From: Rana temporaria
Lineage: Eukaryota > Chordata > Amphibia > Anura > Ranidae
DNA: 64,000 bases
Assembly: GCF_905171775.1 (NCBI RefSeq)
Contig: NC_053499.1
Span: forward strand, 81,180,907 to 81,244,906
Direction: 5' to 3'
The number at the start of each line of letters is the position of its first letter. Position 1 is the first letter of the stretch. Below, piece by piece: positions 33,611 to 45,404 of the stretch. Position numbers and translations under genes: made by a program. The notes below the pieces were generated by a model. The model had not been told where the DNA came from. It made no database searches and saw only the letters and a program-made list of their open reading frames with translations.

Positions 33611-33811
33611 AATATTTTCTCTTTCTTTAGCCCCTAGTGGTCACTATACCCACTTGGTGGGCCTTTATCACTTTTTTGTTTATTCCAGTTAGCAAAGTCA
33701 TCATCACACATTCACACTTTTACCTATTTTCTGGCGAGGACAGATTATCAGGTGACTGCAGCAGTGCCCCCTAGTGTTTAGCACCGATAGCGCGAGAGCC
33801 TTTCCATTTTA
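33611..33811 (+). repeat. PLE-C 3' terminal repeat fragment
   Basis: After the ORF2 stop, 33628-33805 matches 27013-27190 with few changes and two small deletions. It ends CCTTTCCATTTTA next to the hAT-B repeat. Confidence 0.88.
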
Positions 33812-34006
33812 AATATTTTTTTGTTGGTGCGTTTCCTGCATATCTGTAGTTGTTAGATAAACACTTTAGCTAGTGTTCTTCTATTGTTCTATTAAAAAAA
33901 CACCCATGGGGCGTGGATTGGCGCGCAATGGAGACGGCAGCTTGATTCAGGAGCTCCGTCGTTCTCACAGCCTGAGACCCGTCTCTCCGCAATAAATTAA
34001 TGCAGG

Positions 34007-34740
34007 ATGCACAGGAGATCATACGGCACTCCACACACGAGATCCCACCGCTCTTCGGCTACCTCTAAGGGAAGAGATATCGCCGATATTTTCAAAAATC
34101 AGGCGTCTGCTCGGAACAGTGCGGCGAGATCCAAGATGGCGCCGCCACACACCGAGAAGGAATTCAGCGAGGATTCCCAGTCCGCCATTGAGGACATTGG
34201 TAAGGGAGATGCCCGTAACCATAGACCCCTCACCTATGAGGACATGACAGGAATTGCTGCTGACATAAAGTCTACATTTTCAGCAGCCATTACAGACTTA
34301 AAGTCCAACCTCATGGTCCTTAATGGGAAAATGGAGGCGGCTGAGGTGGAGGGGAGACGCAGGGACAAGGAGATTCGCAGATTGGAGAAGGTCTCTCACT
34401 CCTATGCTGAACACTTTATTGACATTAACAGGCACCTGGAGGACCTCGACAATAGAGCACAGAGGTGCAATATAAGGGTACGGGGGATCCCGGAGTCAGT
34501 GGAGGCTGATCAGGTCACGATGGCACTATAGAGAACATTTTCAAAATTTCGAAATTTCGAAATTTTAAATTTCGAAATTTTAAATTTTCAAAATTTCGAA
34601 ATTTTGAAATTTCGGAATTTCGAAATTTTGAATTTTCGAATTTCGAAATTTGAAATTTTCTAATTTCGAAATTTGAAATTTTCAACCTATTTGGTGCCCC
34701 ACTGCAGCTCCGGCGGGGCTTTGGGTTACATGACAAACTT
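34007..34740 (+). pseudogene. L1-1 ORF1 (nucleic-acid chaperone type), broken
   Basis: It starts MHRRSYGTPHTRSHRSSATS. A charged coiled-coil region (about residues 80-150: DLKSNLMVLNGKMEAAEVEG) leads into NRAQRCNIRVRGIPESVEA, the classic start of the L1 ORF1p RRM. A TAG at 34529-34531 ends the frame. Satellite sequence at 34545-34677 then interrupts, after which LFGAPLQLRRGFGLHDKL continues the RRM until the next insert at 34741. The C-terminal part is missing downstream. Confidence 0.85.
34545..34677. repeat. TTCGAAATTT satellite insert in L1-1 ORF1
   Basis: 133 bases of AAATTTCGAAATTT-type repeats, flanked by ATTTTCAA at 34537-34544 and 34678-34685. This is the same satellite word as in 31279-32947, but no TAGACATGTGCA ends are present. 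Confidence 0.8.
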
Positions 34741-35846
34741 GTGTTAATATGGTAATAATGCGCAACCCACATACATATAAGTGAAGAAAAAAAAAAAGTT
34801 TACATATGTGAAAATCAATAAGCATAAAGTCTGTAGTTAAATTTTCCTGTGTAAGAAAATTAATATAAAATATAAAAAAAATAGTCCAAAAAACATAAAC
34901 TGTTAAAATTAGGTGCATAGAATCAAATGCAGTCCAAAAAAAAAAGGAAAGAAAATTCCTAATTTCTGACACCAACGATCAGCTTGCTCCAATATAGGAA
35001 AAAATTCTACATCCATGCAGTATAGATAATACGGTGGAAAGTGCAGATACATGAGCCTCTTACCAGAGAGATGATTTCATAGGCATGTCATCCCCGACCT
35101 GGGAGCTGTAGTTCATGCAAGCCAACAGGATCTTGTAATCCACTCCTCAGCAGTGAAATTAAAGATCATTTCACTGCTGAGGAGTGGATTACAAGCGCTG
35201 CTGCACCTGAAGCACAGAACGCCAGATCCTGTCGGCTTGCATGACCTACAGCTCCCAGGTCGGGGATGACATGCCTATGAAATCGTCTCTCTGGTAAGAG
35301 GCTCATTTATCTGCACTCTCCACCGTATTATCTATACTGCATGGATGTAGAATTTTTTCCTATATTGGAACAAGCTGATCGTTGGTGTCAGAAATTAGGA
35401 ATTTTCTTTCCTTTTTTTTTTTGGACTGCATTTGATTCTATGCACCTAATTTTAACAATTTATGTTTTTTGGACTATTTTTTTATATTTTATATTAATTT
35501 TCTTACACAGGAAAATTTAACTACAGACTTTATGCTTATTGATTTTCACATATGTAAACTTTTTTTTCTTCACTTATATGTTTGTGGGTTGCGCATTATT
35601 ACCATATTAACACATTTTTGCTTGCTGAATATTCCAGCAAATTCCACTATTGCAGCACCAAATTGAAAGTTTTTTTCATCTCAAACTCTCCTTTCACCTA
35701 CTGAATTCAATTGGAGTCCTTTGGTATCCCAATTAGAATTTAACTCTTTGTTTAACACTCACCCACTCATTTGTCAACACTTTTTTTCATTTATTTTTTA
35801 ATATCTGATACTAATAAGGAGAAGCGCAAATCTACCTTGCTTTACA
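34741..35846 (+). mobile_element. Palindromic ORF-less insertion, 1.1 kb, 14-bp TSD
   Basis: The TSD TACATGACAAACTT is at 34727-34740 and 35847-35860. The left arm 34741-35160 is the reverse complement of 35167-35613 (about 30 extra bases near 35196 in the right arm). The centre is a hairpin of CCACTCCTCAGCAGTGAAAT and its complement around 35163. A tail of about 230 bases follows only on the right. The pattern (inverted truncated arm, direct arm with a longer end, TSD over 10 bp) is that of PLE-B without its genes. I infer a Penelope-type origin, but no PLE coding sequence is present to prove it. Confidence 0.6.
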
Positions 35847-35957
35847 TACATGACAAACTTACCTGTTCTGACTCTAACGTTTGTTTTTTTCCTTTTTGGT
35901 CTTGTACCTAGTCTCTACTACCAGCAGCAGTCTTCCATCTCTCTCTGCGTCCTCGAG

Positions 35958-38900
35958 ATGGCATATTCGTCTCTCGGCCGTAATCCTACGGTGATCTCTC
36001 ATAATGTTAGAGGGTTGAATATTCCCGAATGGCGAACTACCCACTGAGGGAGCTCAGGAAAGGTAAGCCGAAGTTTGTTTTCCTACAGGAAACTCATTTC
36101 AAAACCGCCCAAGTACCGAGGCTCACTGACTCCTATTTCCCTGAGGCATACCATGCCACGAATAACCTCGCAAAATCAAAGGGCGTCTCCATTTTAATAA
36201 GTAAACATGCTTCCTTTGACATAACAGACAAACTCCTGGACCCGGAGGGAAGATTTATCTTCCTGAATGGGAAGTGCAATGGGATGCCTCTCACGTTGGC
36301 TAACGTATATTTCCCCAACTCCTCCCATCTTACATTTTGTAGGAACACGTTATCTCTGCTCCAGGGATTTAGTTCCGGCTGTATAATCCTGGGCGGAGAT
36401 TTTAATATACCTTTGAACCCCTTAGCGGATACCTCGACGGGAAGATCATCCATCACTTACAGGATACTTAAGGGTATTAAGGCCCTATTGGGGTCTATGC
36501 AACTAATAGACTCCTGGCGCTTTACTCATCCTGAAGACAAAGATTACACATTCCATTCCATTCCCCACAACCGCCATGCCAGAATTGACTACATCTTTAC
36601 AACTCAGAGGGACCTTCACTTGATTACGGAAGCACACATAGGTATCCAATCCATATCAGACCATGCCCCAACCTCACTATCCCTTAAATGCATGGACCTC
36701 CTCCCAAACCCAACTCTTGGGGACTAAACCCATCCCTATTAACCGACCCACTACTGCTCCCTGACATTACCTCTTTTCTGAAGGAATTTTTTGAACGTAA
36801 CGTCACCCCGGGCATGGACCCCCTGACAATATGGGAAGCCCACAAATGCACAGTGAGGGGGGAACTCATTAGATTGGGGACACACTGCAAACGAGAAAGG
36901 GAAAATGCCATTAAACTCCTTTCGGACAAAATTCATAGACTTGAGACACTCCACAAACAGTCCCTCTCTGAAAGATCAGCTTGTACACTACTCAACGCGA
37001 GGAAAGACCTTCAACAACTCCTAGACTCTAAAGCCAAACGACTTTTATTTTTTTTAAAGAAAGCGTACTACGAACATGGCGTCAAAGCTATGGCTTTGAA
37101 AGATGCTAGTTCCGTGCATAACATCATGGGCATACGAAATAAATTGGGCTCAATCGATGTGACCACAGACAAAATATCCCAACACTTTCATGAATACTAC
37201 TCTAACCTATATGGCCTGCCGGTTCAGGGAAACCCCTCTAACTCCTCTAAAACTAGAATGCAGGAGATATGAGATTATTTGGCAGTTTCCAATCTCCCTT
37301 CCTTATCGGAGGAAGTGATCCAACAACTAGAATCACCTATAGGGAACTCAGAATTACAGTTAGTTATTAAAGATCTTAAGGCAGGGAAAAGTCCAGGCCC
37401 AGACGGTTTCACCTCCATTTATTATAAAACCTTTGTGGAGCTCATTGTTGATCCCTTACGGAAAGCCTTGAACTCTTTAGCCTCCCCTAGAGACGTACCC
37501 CCCACATTTCTCTCGGCACACGTTGCTGTTTTGCCAAAACCAAACAAAGATCCCCAGAGTTGTGCCAGCTACAGGCCGATCTCACTTCTTAATCTGGACG
37601 TCAAGCTGTTGGCGAAAATTCTGGCCAACAGGCTTCGACCTTTTTTACATGATATCATAGGCCCAAACCAAGCTGGCTTCATGCCCGGTAGGGAGTCCAG
37701 GGACAATGTTATCAAAGCACTTAACTTAATTTATGCGGCTCGCACCTGGAAAATCGAGGGCCTTCTCTTGTCCACCGACGCTGAGAAGGCCTTCGATAGG
37801 ATTGCATGGGACTACATGATGGACACTTGCCAGCATATAGGGTTGGGGTCACACATGAGGTCCTGGATTTCCGCACTCTACAAAAACCCCTCAGCTCGAA
37901 TTGAGATCAATGGATCCCTATCTGAAACGTTTCAGATAAATAATGGTACCAGACAGGGTTGTCCCCTTTCGCCCCTCCTCCTTATTCTTTCCCTCGAACC
38001 TTTCATTAGAAGAGTCATTGCTGAGAGGCATCCTTTAAACAATCGACAGTGACCTGAAGAGTTGGCATACTTGCAACTTCTCTTGGTTTGGGAGGGCAGC
38101 CATATGCAAAATGGTCATCCTGCCAAAACTTTTATACTTGTTCCGCAACCTACCGATTAGAATCCCCTTGAAATTTTTTAAACTTGTCTCCTCGATCCAA
38201 CAGAGATTCATCTGGGCCCACAAACCCCCAAGAATTAAAGCCAAATTGTTAGCGCTTCCTAAGCATAAAGGAGGTATGGGTACCCCCGACTTTAAAAACT
38301 ACTATTTTGCTGCACATGTCACCAGAATAGTCGATTGGCATTGTAATCACCGACTTAAGGATTGGATACAAATTGAGGTTGATCTATGCCCCATCCCCTT
38401 GCGTTTCTCTCCTTGGATATCTTGGACTAGCTATCCTACCTCTCTAAAGACGCACCCACTGGTAGGGACCACGTTGGGAGTTTTTCACAAGCTGTCAAAG
38501 GTGACTGACTTGTCCACATCACTGAGCCCATTATCACCCTTGTTAAACAACCCTGATTTTCCCCCAGGGATGGAGAATTGTTTTCTTCGCGCCCCCAACA
38601 CCACTAAACCTATACTCGCCTCAGATTGCTTTCGAGACGGCATGTTTAGGGACTTTAGCGACCTTAAAATAGACTTTGATAGGCCTGACCTTCCTCTTTG
38701 GACGTATTTCCAAATGAGGAGCTACCTAAATCACACTTCTAGGAGACCCAACTTTAATAGGAAGCCTACGGAGATGGAGTCAGTGTGCCTGGCGGGCGTA
38801 CCCATACAAAAAACTACCTCAATTTCATATGCATGGCTCACAGATAATCCGGTCCACGTAGATGACAGATTCAGAGAGAGATGGTCGCAAGCTCTGGATA

Positions 38901-39469
38901 TTCCGATTTCAGGGCCTCAGTGGAAGAGATCATGTACTTTCGCTCATAAATGCTCCCTGAGCACCAGAACGCAGGAAACTGCTTACAAACTGCTCACTCA
39001 CTGGTACGCCACTCCGGTGAAACTACATTCTTGGTTCCCGCAGACACCGGATACATGTTGGAGGTGCAATGCAGACAGAGGCACCCTGCTCCACATATGG
39101 TGGCAGTGCCCTCTAATTGTCCCCTATTGGCGGAAAGTATGCGGGACAATCCGATTGATCACAGAAACCAAGCTGAAACTTGACGCTGCCTGCTGCCTTC
39201 TGCATATCTCCAACATGTCATATCAGAGTTATAAGAACTCACTATCTAAACACCTTTTAAATGTAGCCAAGGCCCTTGTGCCCCTGTTCTGGAAGTCATC
39301 CAGGGTCCCTTCGATCCGAGACTGGTTGTCTAGAGTAGCTGAAATTTATGATATGGAAGAAACAGTAGCCCAATCCTCTGACCGCACTGAAAAGTGTTTC
39401 CAAACTTGGTCTCCCTGGGTCCAATTTAAATTTTCTAAGGATTATGACAGGTTGGTGGCTGAGACCTAG
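35958..39469 (+). pseudogene. L1-1 ORF2, endonuclease/reverse transcriptase, broken
   Basis: It starts MAYSSLGRNPTVISHNVRGL. A frameshift near 36030-36050 leads into the AP-type endonuclease with FVFLQETHF, ILGGDFNIPL, YTFHS, RIDYIFT and SDHAPTSL. Another frameshift near 36720 and a TGA at 37270-37272 precede the RT with SPGPDGFTSIYYKTF, YRPISLLNLDVKLLAK, STDAEKAFDRIAW and NGTRQGCPLSP. The FADD catalytic block is absent: after PFIRRVIAERHPLNN the text jumps near 38040 to GGQPYAKMVILPKLLYLFR. The C-terminal part has the Cys-His motif CWRCNADRGTLLHIWWQCP. Confidence 0.9.
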
Positions 39470-39825
39470 ACCATCTAAAATTGACTGTGTTTGAGGACTT
39501 TATTTATATATTTATTTTCTGCTCCCTTCTTTTCCTTTCTTCCCTAAGCCTTCACTCATAGTTACTTTATATTTTACTATGAACTTTAACAGAATGCTTA
39601 CTTCTGATGCTACCTGACGTGTACTACATATGTTGATATATACATTTTACACTTGTCTCTCAATGGCTTTCTTTCTCTTTTTGCCAAATACAATTGGCTA
39701 TTATGGTTCCCTTCAGATAATGTACCGTATGCTGGATTGTTTAAAGTTTTGTAATATACATATGTTGGGAGCTGCGTCTCCCATATTTGCCCTTCTAATT
39801 TCTCTTTCAATAAACTGGATGTTAT

Positions 39826-39867
39826 AAAAAAACACCCATTTAGGGCAAGATCCTACATTTGAGAAAT
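39826..39867. other. hAT-B leader between L1-1 and the transposase start
   Basis: The repeat word ACACCCATTTAGGGCAAGAT runs into GAGAAATATGGGG, where the transposase ATG (39868) lies. Confidence 0.6.
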
Positions 39868-42800
39868 ATGGGGAGAACGTCAAATAAGGGACGTGGATGC
39901 GGTTGTGGTGCTGCTTGTGGAGCTCCTGTTGCAGGGAGGGGACGTGGTCGATCTGCGCTAGCTACACGCACAAGTGAAACACCTTTCTCAGGTGCGAGTA
40001 GGCGATAGAGCCTGCAGCGGTATTTGGTCGGTCCTAATCCGGCTCTACGAATGTTGAGGCCAGGAGCAGAACAGGCGATAGTAGATTGGGTTGCTGACAG
40101 TGCCTCCAGTTCCTTCACATTGTCTCCCAACCAGTTTTGTGCTGAAAGATCAGAGTTGGCACCTGCAGTCGATGTCCATCAGTCTTTCACCTAACCCCCT
40201 AGCCCTGCCCCAGAAGTGGAAGAGATTGAGTGCACTGATGCCCAACCACTTATGTTTCAAGATGAGTACATGGGGGGACCATCACAGCACGTCTCGGATG
40301 ATGATAAAAAACAGTTGCCAGCTGCTGCTGCTTTCGCAATTGTGCAGACCGACAAGGAGGGCAGTGGTGAAGACTGGGTGGAAGATGATGTGGTGGACGA
40401 TGAGGTCCTCGACCCCACATGGCATCAACCTCATGCAGGTGACCCATGTAGTTCAGAGGAAGAGGCGGTGGTTGCACAGAGCCACCAGAAGAGGGAGCAG
40501 GGTGCCAAAGCGTACTGTCCGTCCCCTAGACAGTACGCCTGCTACTGCCCAACGCAGCAAGAGACTGAGCACACCAAAGCCAGGTCCAAGGAGTTCCCTA
40601 GCGTGGCAGTTCTTCACACTAAGTGCTGATGACAAGACACGAGTGGTTTGCACGCTGTGAAATCAGAGCCTGAAGCGAGGCATAAACGTTCTCAACCTGA
40701 GCACAACCTGCATGACCAGGCATCTAAGTGCAAGGCACGAGTGGCAGTGGAGTAGACACCTCAAAAATAGAGTTGATCGGACACCTGGATGTTCGGGTTC
40801 GGACCCGAACCCGAACTTAAAAAAAAAAGTTCGGGTTTGGGAACCCGAACCCGAACTCCGAACCCCATTGAAGTCAATGGGACATGGACTTTTAGTAAAA
40901 AAAACAAAAACAAATGCGCGGAGGTCCCCCCATATTCAATAACGCTGGACCAATCGCTGGAGACATCACTCGTCGCTGGAGAGATCACCTGACGCTGGAT
41001 AGAGACAACGATGGAGCAGCGAGCAGCATCGATCGTCTATTTTCACTGCTGGATTTTTATTTGGTTTAATTAATAAAGTAATTTGTTCTACGGTGTGTGT
41101 GTTTTTTTTTCTGAAAACTACTATTTACAATTTCTTCGTGAAATGGTAGGGGTATAGTGTACCCCATTACCATTTCACACAGGGGGGGGGCAGGATCTGG
41201 GGGTCTCCTTTGCACCCCAAAGCACCCTCCCAATGTTGAGGGCATGTGGCCTGGTGCGGTTCAGGAGAGGGGGGCCGCACTCTGTCCACCCCTCTTTTCT
41301 GCGGCCGGCCAGGTCAACGTGCTCGGATAAGGGGTCTGGTGTGGATTTTAGGGGGAACTCCAAGCAATTTTTAAAAAAAAAATTGGGGTGGAGTTCCCCT
41401 TAAAATCCACACCAGACCTGAAGGGTCTGGTTATGGATATTTAGGGGGAACCTTACGTCATTTTTTTTTTAAATTGACAGCGGGGTTCTCCTTAATATCC
41501 ATACCAGACCTAAAGGGTCTGGTTATTGAATTTGGGGGGACCTCCGCGCATTTTTTTTCCTGAACTCCGAACCCGGACCCAAACTTTCAGCAATTATTCG
41601 GGTTCGGGTCCGGGTTCGGGAAAAACCCAAAGTCCGTACCGTACTTTACAGTTCGAGTTTGCTCAACTCTACTCAAAAAACAAGAACGGTCTCTGGCTCC
41701 TCCTGCTTCCTCTTCTGCTTCAGTCTCGGGCCTCTCGGCCTCTTCATCCACCTCTACAGTGACAGTGCCACCTGCCACCCCGTAATTAGCGGACCGGAAA
41801 GCAACGCTACCATCTGGGTCACCAAACATCTCCACAATGTCCCATGGAAGCATTCAGCTCTCTATCTCCCAAACACTGGAGCGGAAAAGGAAGTACCCCC
41901 TACCCACCTGCGATCCCTGGCCCTGAATGCCAGCATTTCAAAATTCCTGGCCTTTGAAATGCTGTCATTCCGTCTGGTGGAGACGCAGAGTTTTAAAAGC
42001 CTGATGGCATTGGCTGTCCCACAGTACGTCGTGCCCAGCCGCCACTACTTTTTCAGGCAAGCCATCCCTTCCCTGCACAACCAAGTGGGGGACAAAATCA
42101 GGTGTGCAGTGCGCAACGCCATCTTTGCCAAGGTCAACCTAACTACGGATACGTGGACCAGTAAGCACGGTCAGGGACATTATATCTCCCTAACAGCGCA
42201 CTGGGTAAATGCAGTGGCGGCTGGGCCTGAGGCGGATAGCAGTTTGGCGCATGTTCTTCCACCACCGAGGTTTGCAGGGCGCTTCAGTTTACCTCCTGTT
42301 GCTAACTCCTCCTACTCCGCTTCCTCATCCTCTACCGCTTCCTCATCCGGTCAACGTAACACATTCACCACCAACTTCAGCACAGCCATGGGTAAACGCT
42401 AGCAGGCAGTTTTAAAACGTTCACACCGTGTAGGAGTTGTGGAGGGACATGGAACAACAGACCAATGAGTGGTTGGCGTCAGTGAGCCTCAAGCCGGGCC
42501 TGGTGGTGTGCGATAACAGGCGAAATCTCGTAGCAGCTCTGGGCCTAGCTGGTTTGACGCACATCCCTTGCCTGGCGCATGTGCTGAATTTGGTGGTGCA
42601 GAGGTTCCTTAAAACTTACCCCGATATGCCACAGATGCTGCAGAAAGTGCGGGCCATCTGTGTGCACTTTCGACGTTCTCACCCTGCTGCTGCTCGCCTG
42701 GCAGCGCTGCAGCGTAACTTCGGCTTTCCCGCTCACAGCCTCATATGTGACGTGCCCACAAGGTGGAACTCCATCTTGCACATGCTGGCCAGACTGTGCG

Positions 42801-43519
42801 AGCAGCAGCAGGCGATAGTGGAGCTTCAGCTGCAGCATGCACGCGTGAGCCGCTCTGCGGAACTGAACCACTTCACCACCAATAATTGGGCCTCCATGCA
42901 AGACCTGTGTGCCTTGTTGCACTGTTTCGAGTACTCCACCAACATGGCCACTGCCGATGACGCCATTCTCAGCGTTGCTATCCCAGTTCTATGCCTCCTT
43001 GAAAAAACGCTTTGGGCGATGATGGAAGAGGATGTGGCAGAGGAGGAGGAGGAATGGGGATCATTTCCAAGGCTTTCAGGGCAGTCATTCACAAGTGGCT
43101 CCGATGGGTGGGTTCCTGCACCAACAAACACCAGGTACACAATTGTAGAAAAGCTTTGTCACCACGCCACAACAACCAGCACCACCAGCTGATATGGAAC
43201 GTCTTAGCAGGAGGCAGCATTTCACCAACATGGTGGCGCAGTATGTGTGCACACGCCTACACGTACTGAATGACGGGTCTGCCCCCTTAAACTTCTGGGT
43301 CCCCAAATTGGCACATGACCTGAGCTTGCCCTTTACGCCTTGGAGGTGCTGGCCTGCCCTGCAGCCAGTGTATTATCTGAACGTGTATTTAGCACGGCAG
43401 GGGGCGTTATCATAGACAAGCGCAGCCGCCTGTCCAGAGCCAATGTGGACAAGCTAACGTTCATTAAAATGAACCAGGCATGGATCCCACAGGACTTGTC
43501 CGTACCTTGTGCAGAATAG
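39868..43519 (+). pseudogene. hAT-B transposase with BED zinc finger, broken and split
   Basis: It starts MGRTSNKGRGCGCG, with stops near 40006 and 40192. An acidic stretch (DWVEDDVVDDEVLD) precedes the BED finger: SLAWQFFTLSADDKTRVVC, TL, then TGA where the second Cys is expected, then NQSLKRG, and TTCMTRHLSARHE (40590-40740). A hAT relative (40768-41671) splits the gene. Then come KFLAFEMLSFRLVET, TTDTWTSKHGQGHYISLTAH, VVCDNRRNLVAAL, PCLAHVLNLVVQ, PTRWNSILHMLARL and LEVLACPAASVLSERVFSTA, with several frameshifts (about 42400, 43010-43300), ending at a TAG at 43519. Confidence 0.88.
40768..41671. mobile_element. Non-autonomous hAT, 904 bp, inside hAT-B, perfect 8-bp TSD
   Basis: The TSD CTCAAAAA is at 40760-40767 and 41672-41679. 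The left end is TAGAGTTGATCGGACACC and the complement of the right is TAGAGTTGAGCAAACTCG. The left end matches hAT-B's own 3' end, so this is a family member inserted in its relative. The interior has two diverged blocks around CATACCAGACCTAAAGGGTC (about 41405 and 41500) and no ORF. Confidence 0.92.
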
Positions 43520-44188
43520 ACACGTATACCGGGCCGGCCTTACCCAGCCATTCTTGTTTTTCTGATCTTTCTAGGGTTGCCACCTCACCCCTTTAAAAGC
43601 AAAAACATATTAATTACACAGGTTCTCTGGCTGATTAGGTGCTGCTAATTAAACTCACTTGGTGCCTTGTCGACATTAAATTAGCCCCAGAACCTGTGTA
43701 ATTACTATGTGTTCGGGTTTAAAGGAATGAGGTGGCAACCCTAGATCTTTCTCACTCTTTTGGGGTGTACCCTAATTTAAAAAATAAATCAATTAAGAAC
43801 CAAAACCTGCTGTGTTGGCTACCTCGTCCTCCTCCACCGCCGCTTCCACCCACCCTGCCACATCCACCGCCACCTCAACCTCCTACTCCATATGGACCTC
43901 GTCCTCCTAGGTCAAGATTATTATTATTATTTTTTTTTTAGTTATTTCCCTATCCACATTTATTTTCAGGGTACTTTCCATGCTCTTACCGACATTTTGC
44001 TGCCATTTGCAGCCCTCTAGCCCTTTCCCTTAGTGTTTTAGAGACATTTTAGTACTCAAAAGTTTGGGTCCCCATGGACTTTAATGGGGTTTGGGTTCAG
44101 GGTCAAGTTCGGGTCCCGAACCTGGACTTTTTTCCGAAGTTAGGCCGAACACGTCGAACCCGAACATCCAGGTGTCTGGTCAACTCTA
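43520..44188. other. hAT-B 3' non-coding region and right terminus
   Basis: No gene seen. After a small hAT insert (43572-43743), a CCTCCACC-rich patch (43830-43910) leads into the subterminal block shared with 24867-25140. The terminus is GGTCAACTCTA. Confidence 0.75.
43572..43743. mobile_element. Small hAT-type MITE, 172 bp, 8-bp TSD
   Basis: The TSD GATCTTTC is at 43564-43571 and 43744-43751. The ends are TAGGGTTGCCACCTCA and its near-exact complement TGAGGTGGCAACCCTA. Confidence 0.92.
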
Positions 44189-45404
44189 ATTCTTAACAAC
44201 ATGTAATTGCTAATATTCACAATATGCTTTTTGCAGACATGTCCCCTAACTCTGGGAAAGCATGTCTAACTTGACAAAGAGATCTGCAATTAAAGCTGAC
44301 AGAGGAGCAATGGCAACAGATATTTACAATTGCCCACAAAGGCTTGCTCAATGTCTCAATCCAGGAAAACAGTTATAAGACCTTGACCCGAAATTATCAT
44401 ACTCCGGTATTACTCAACAAATATGATCCAAACATATCTAATAGATGCTGGAGATGTTCCAGGGAACCTGTCACTTTACTACACGTCTGGTGGTCATGTC
44501 TAATATTACAATAATACTGTTCCCTGCAGCACAACTCACCCCAGTTCATTCTTCACCACTCTACTGTACTGGTACACACATATCGTAAATCCCTGGTAGT
44601 ACATCTAATTGACACCGCCAAGATGTGTAACCCAATACACTGGGGTTTATCACATACTCGCATTAATAGAATTGCAGAGATGGAAGAATTAATCCATATT
44701 GCTAAAGACTCCCCAGCTAAATTTTCACACCCCTGAGCCTGCTGGACTCACTTCCGAACCTCAGAAAATACACAACACCTATGGGTCAGACACATTTAGC
44801 TAGTAAGCTAAAACTGACAAAGCAATACCATATACAGGTCCTATTCTTTGTCTTAGACACAAGGCCTCCCGCCCCTACCCAAGGGATGAGCTAGAGAGGA
44901 CTTGTGTCGAGATATTTAACCACAAGCATACCTAGGGTATGTTCACCAACTTTTTGATTTTACACTTAACACTACGCTGTTGAGTAGACAAATTAACACT
45001 TTTGGTGGAGACAGAGGATCTATTTCCCCCGGTCAACATTCCTTTCCTACCTCTCCACCACATAGTTACATAGTTGGTGAGGTTGAAAAAAGACACAAGT
45101 CCATCAAGTCTAACCTATATGTGTGTTTTTATATCAGTATTTCCTTGTATGTTGCGTTCACTCAGGTGCCTCTTGAAATGATCTATGCTGAAACCACTGC
45201 CTGTGGAAGAGAATTCCACATCCTTATCGCTCTCACAGTAAAGAACCCTCTACACCAGTGGTCATCAACCCAGTCCTCAGGGCCCACTAACAGGCCATAT
45301 TTTATGTATTACCTTGGGGAGATGTAAACTAAAAAACTGCAATCACTGAGCAGCAAATGATATCACCTTTCAAACCTGGCCTTTTAATGGGCCCTGAGAA
45401 CAGG

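Larger units (their letters stand above)
23959..33811 (+). mobile_element. PLE-C, decayed Penelope-like element inside hAT-B
   Basis: It interrupts a repeat unit whose text AAATAATATTTTTTTTGGTG is intact near 23847-23866. The flanks AAATAATT (left) and AAATATTT (right) may be a diverged TSD. Content: terminal region with a hammerhead-like motif, ORF1 remnant (27233-28962), ORF2 remnant (to 33610), and a terminal repeat piece. 33628-33805 repeats 27013-27190 (CCCCTAGTGGTCACTATACC to GAGAGCCTTTCCATTTTA). Nested inserts are at 24867, 27297, 29341 and 31279. Confidence 0.82.
33908..39825 (+). mobile_element. L1-1, L1-type LINE with 5' UTR, inserted in hAT-B
   Basis: The TSD AAAAAAACACCCAT is at 33894-33907 and 39826-39839. 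The flanking text rejoins as ACACCCATTTAGGGCAAG, the repeat word seen in 23401-23958. The 5' end GGGGCGTGGATTGGCGCG resembles the start of L1-2. The 3' end is CAATAAACTGGATGTTAT with no long poly(A). ORF1 and ORF2 are both broken, and there are two inserts in or just after ORF1. Confidence 0.92.
22597..44188 (+). mobile_element. hAT-B, autonomous-type hAT element split by PLE-C, an L1 and smaller hATs
   Basis: Three segments join: 22597-23958 (5' tandem repeats), 33812-33907 (the next repeat unit) and 39840-44188 (transposase and 3' end). PLE-C separates the first two and L1-1 the last two. The right end reads GGTCAACTCTA at 44178-44188, preceded by CCCGAACATCCAGGTGTCTG. This is the complement of the left ends of the elements at 24867 and 40768, so these belong to one family. 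I cannot find its left terminus, so the start is provisional. Confidence 0.7.

Noticed and set aside
35240..35300. Hammerhead-like GGGATGA...GAAATCGTC in the palindromic insert
   Set aside because: Helix II is only three pairs and helix I is not visible; too weak to call.
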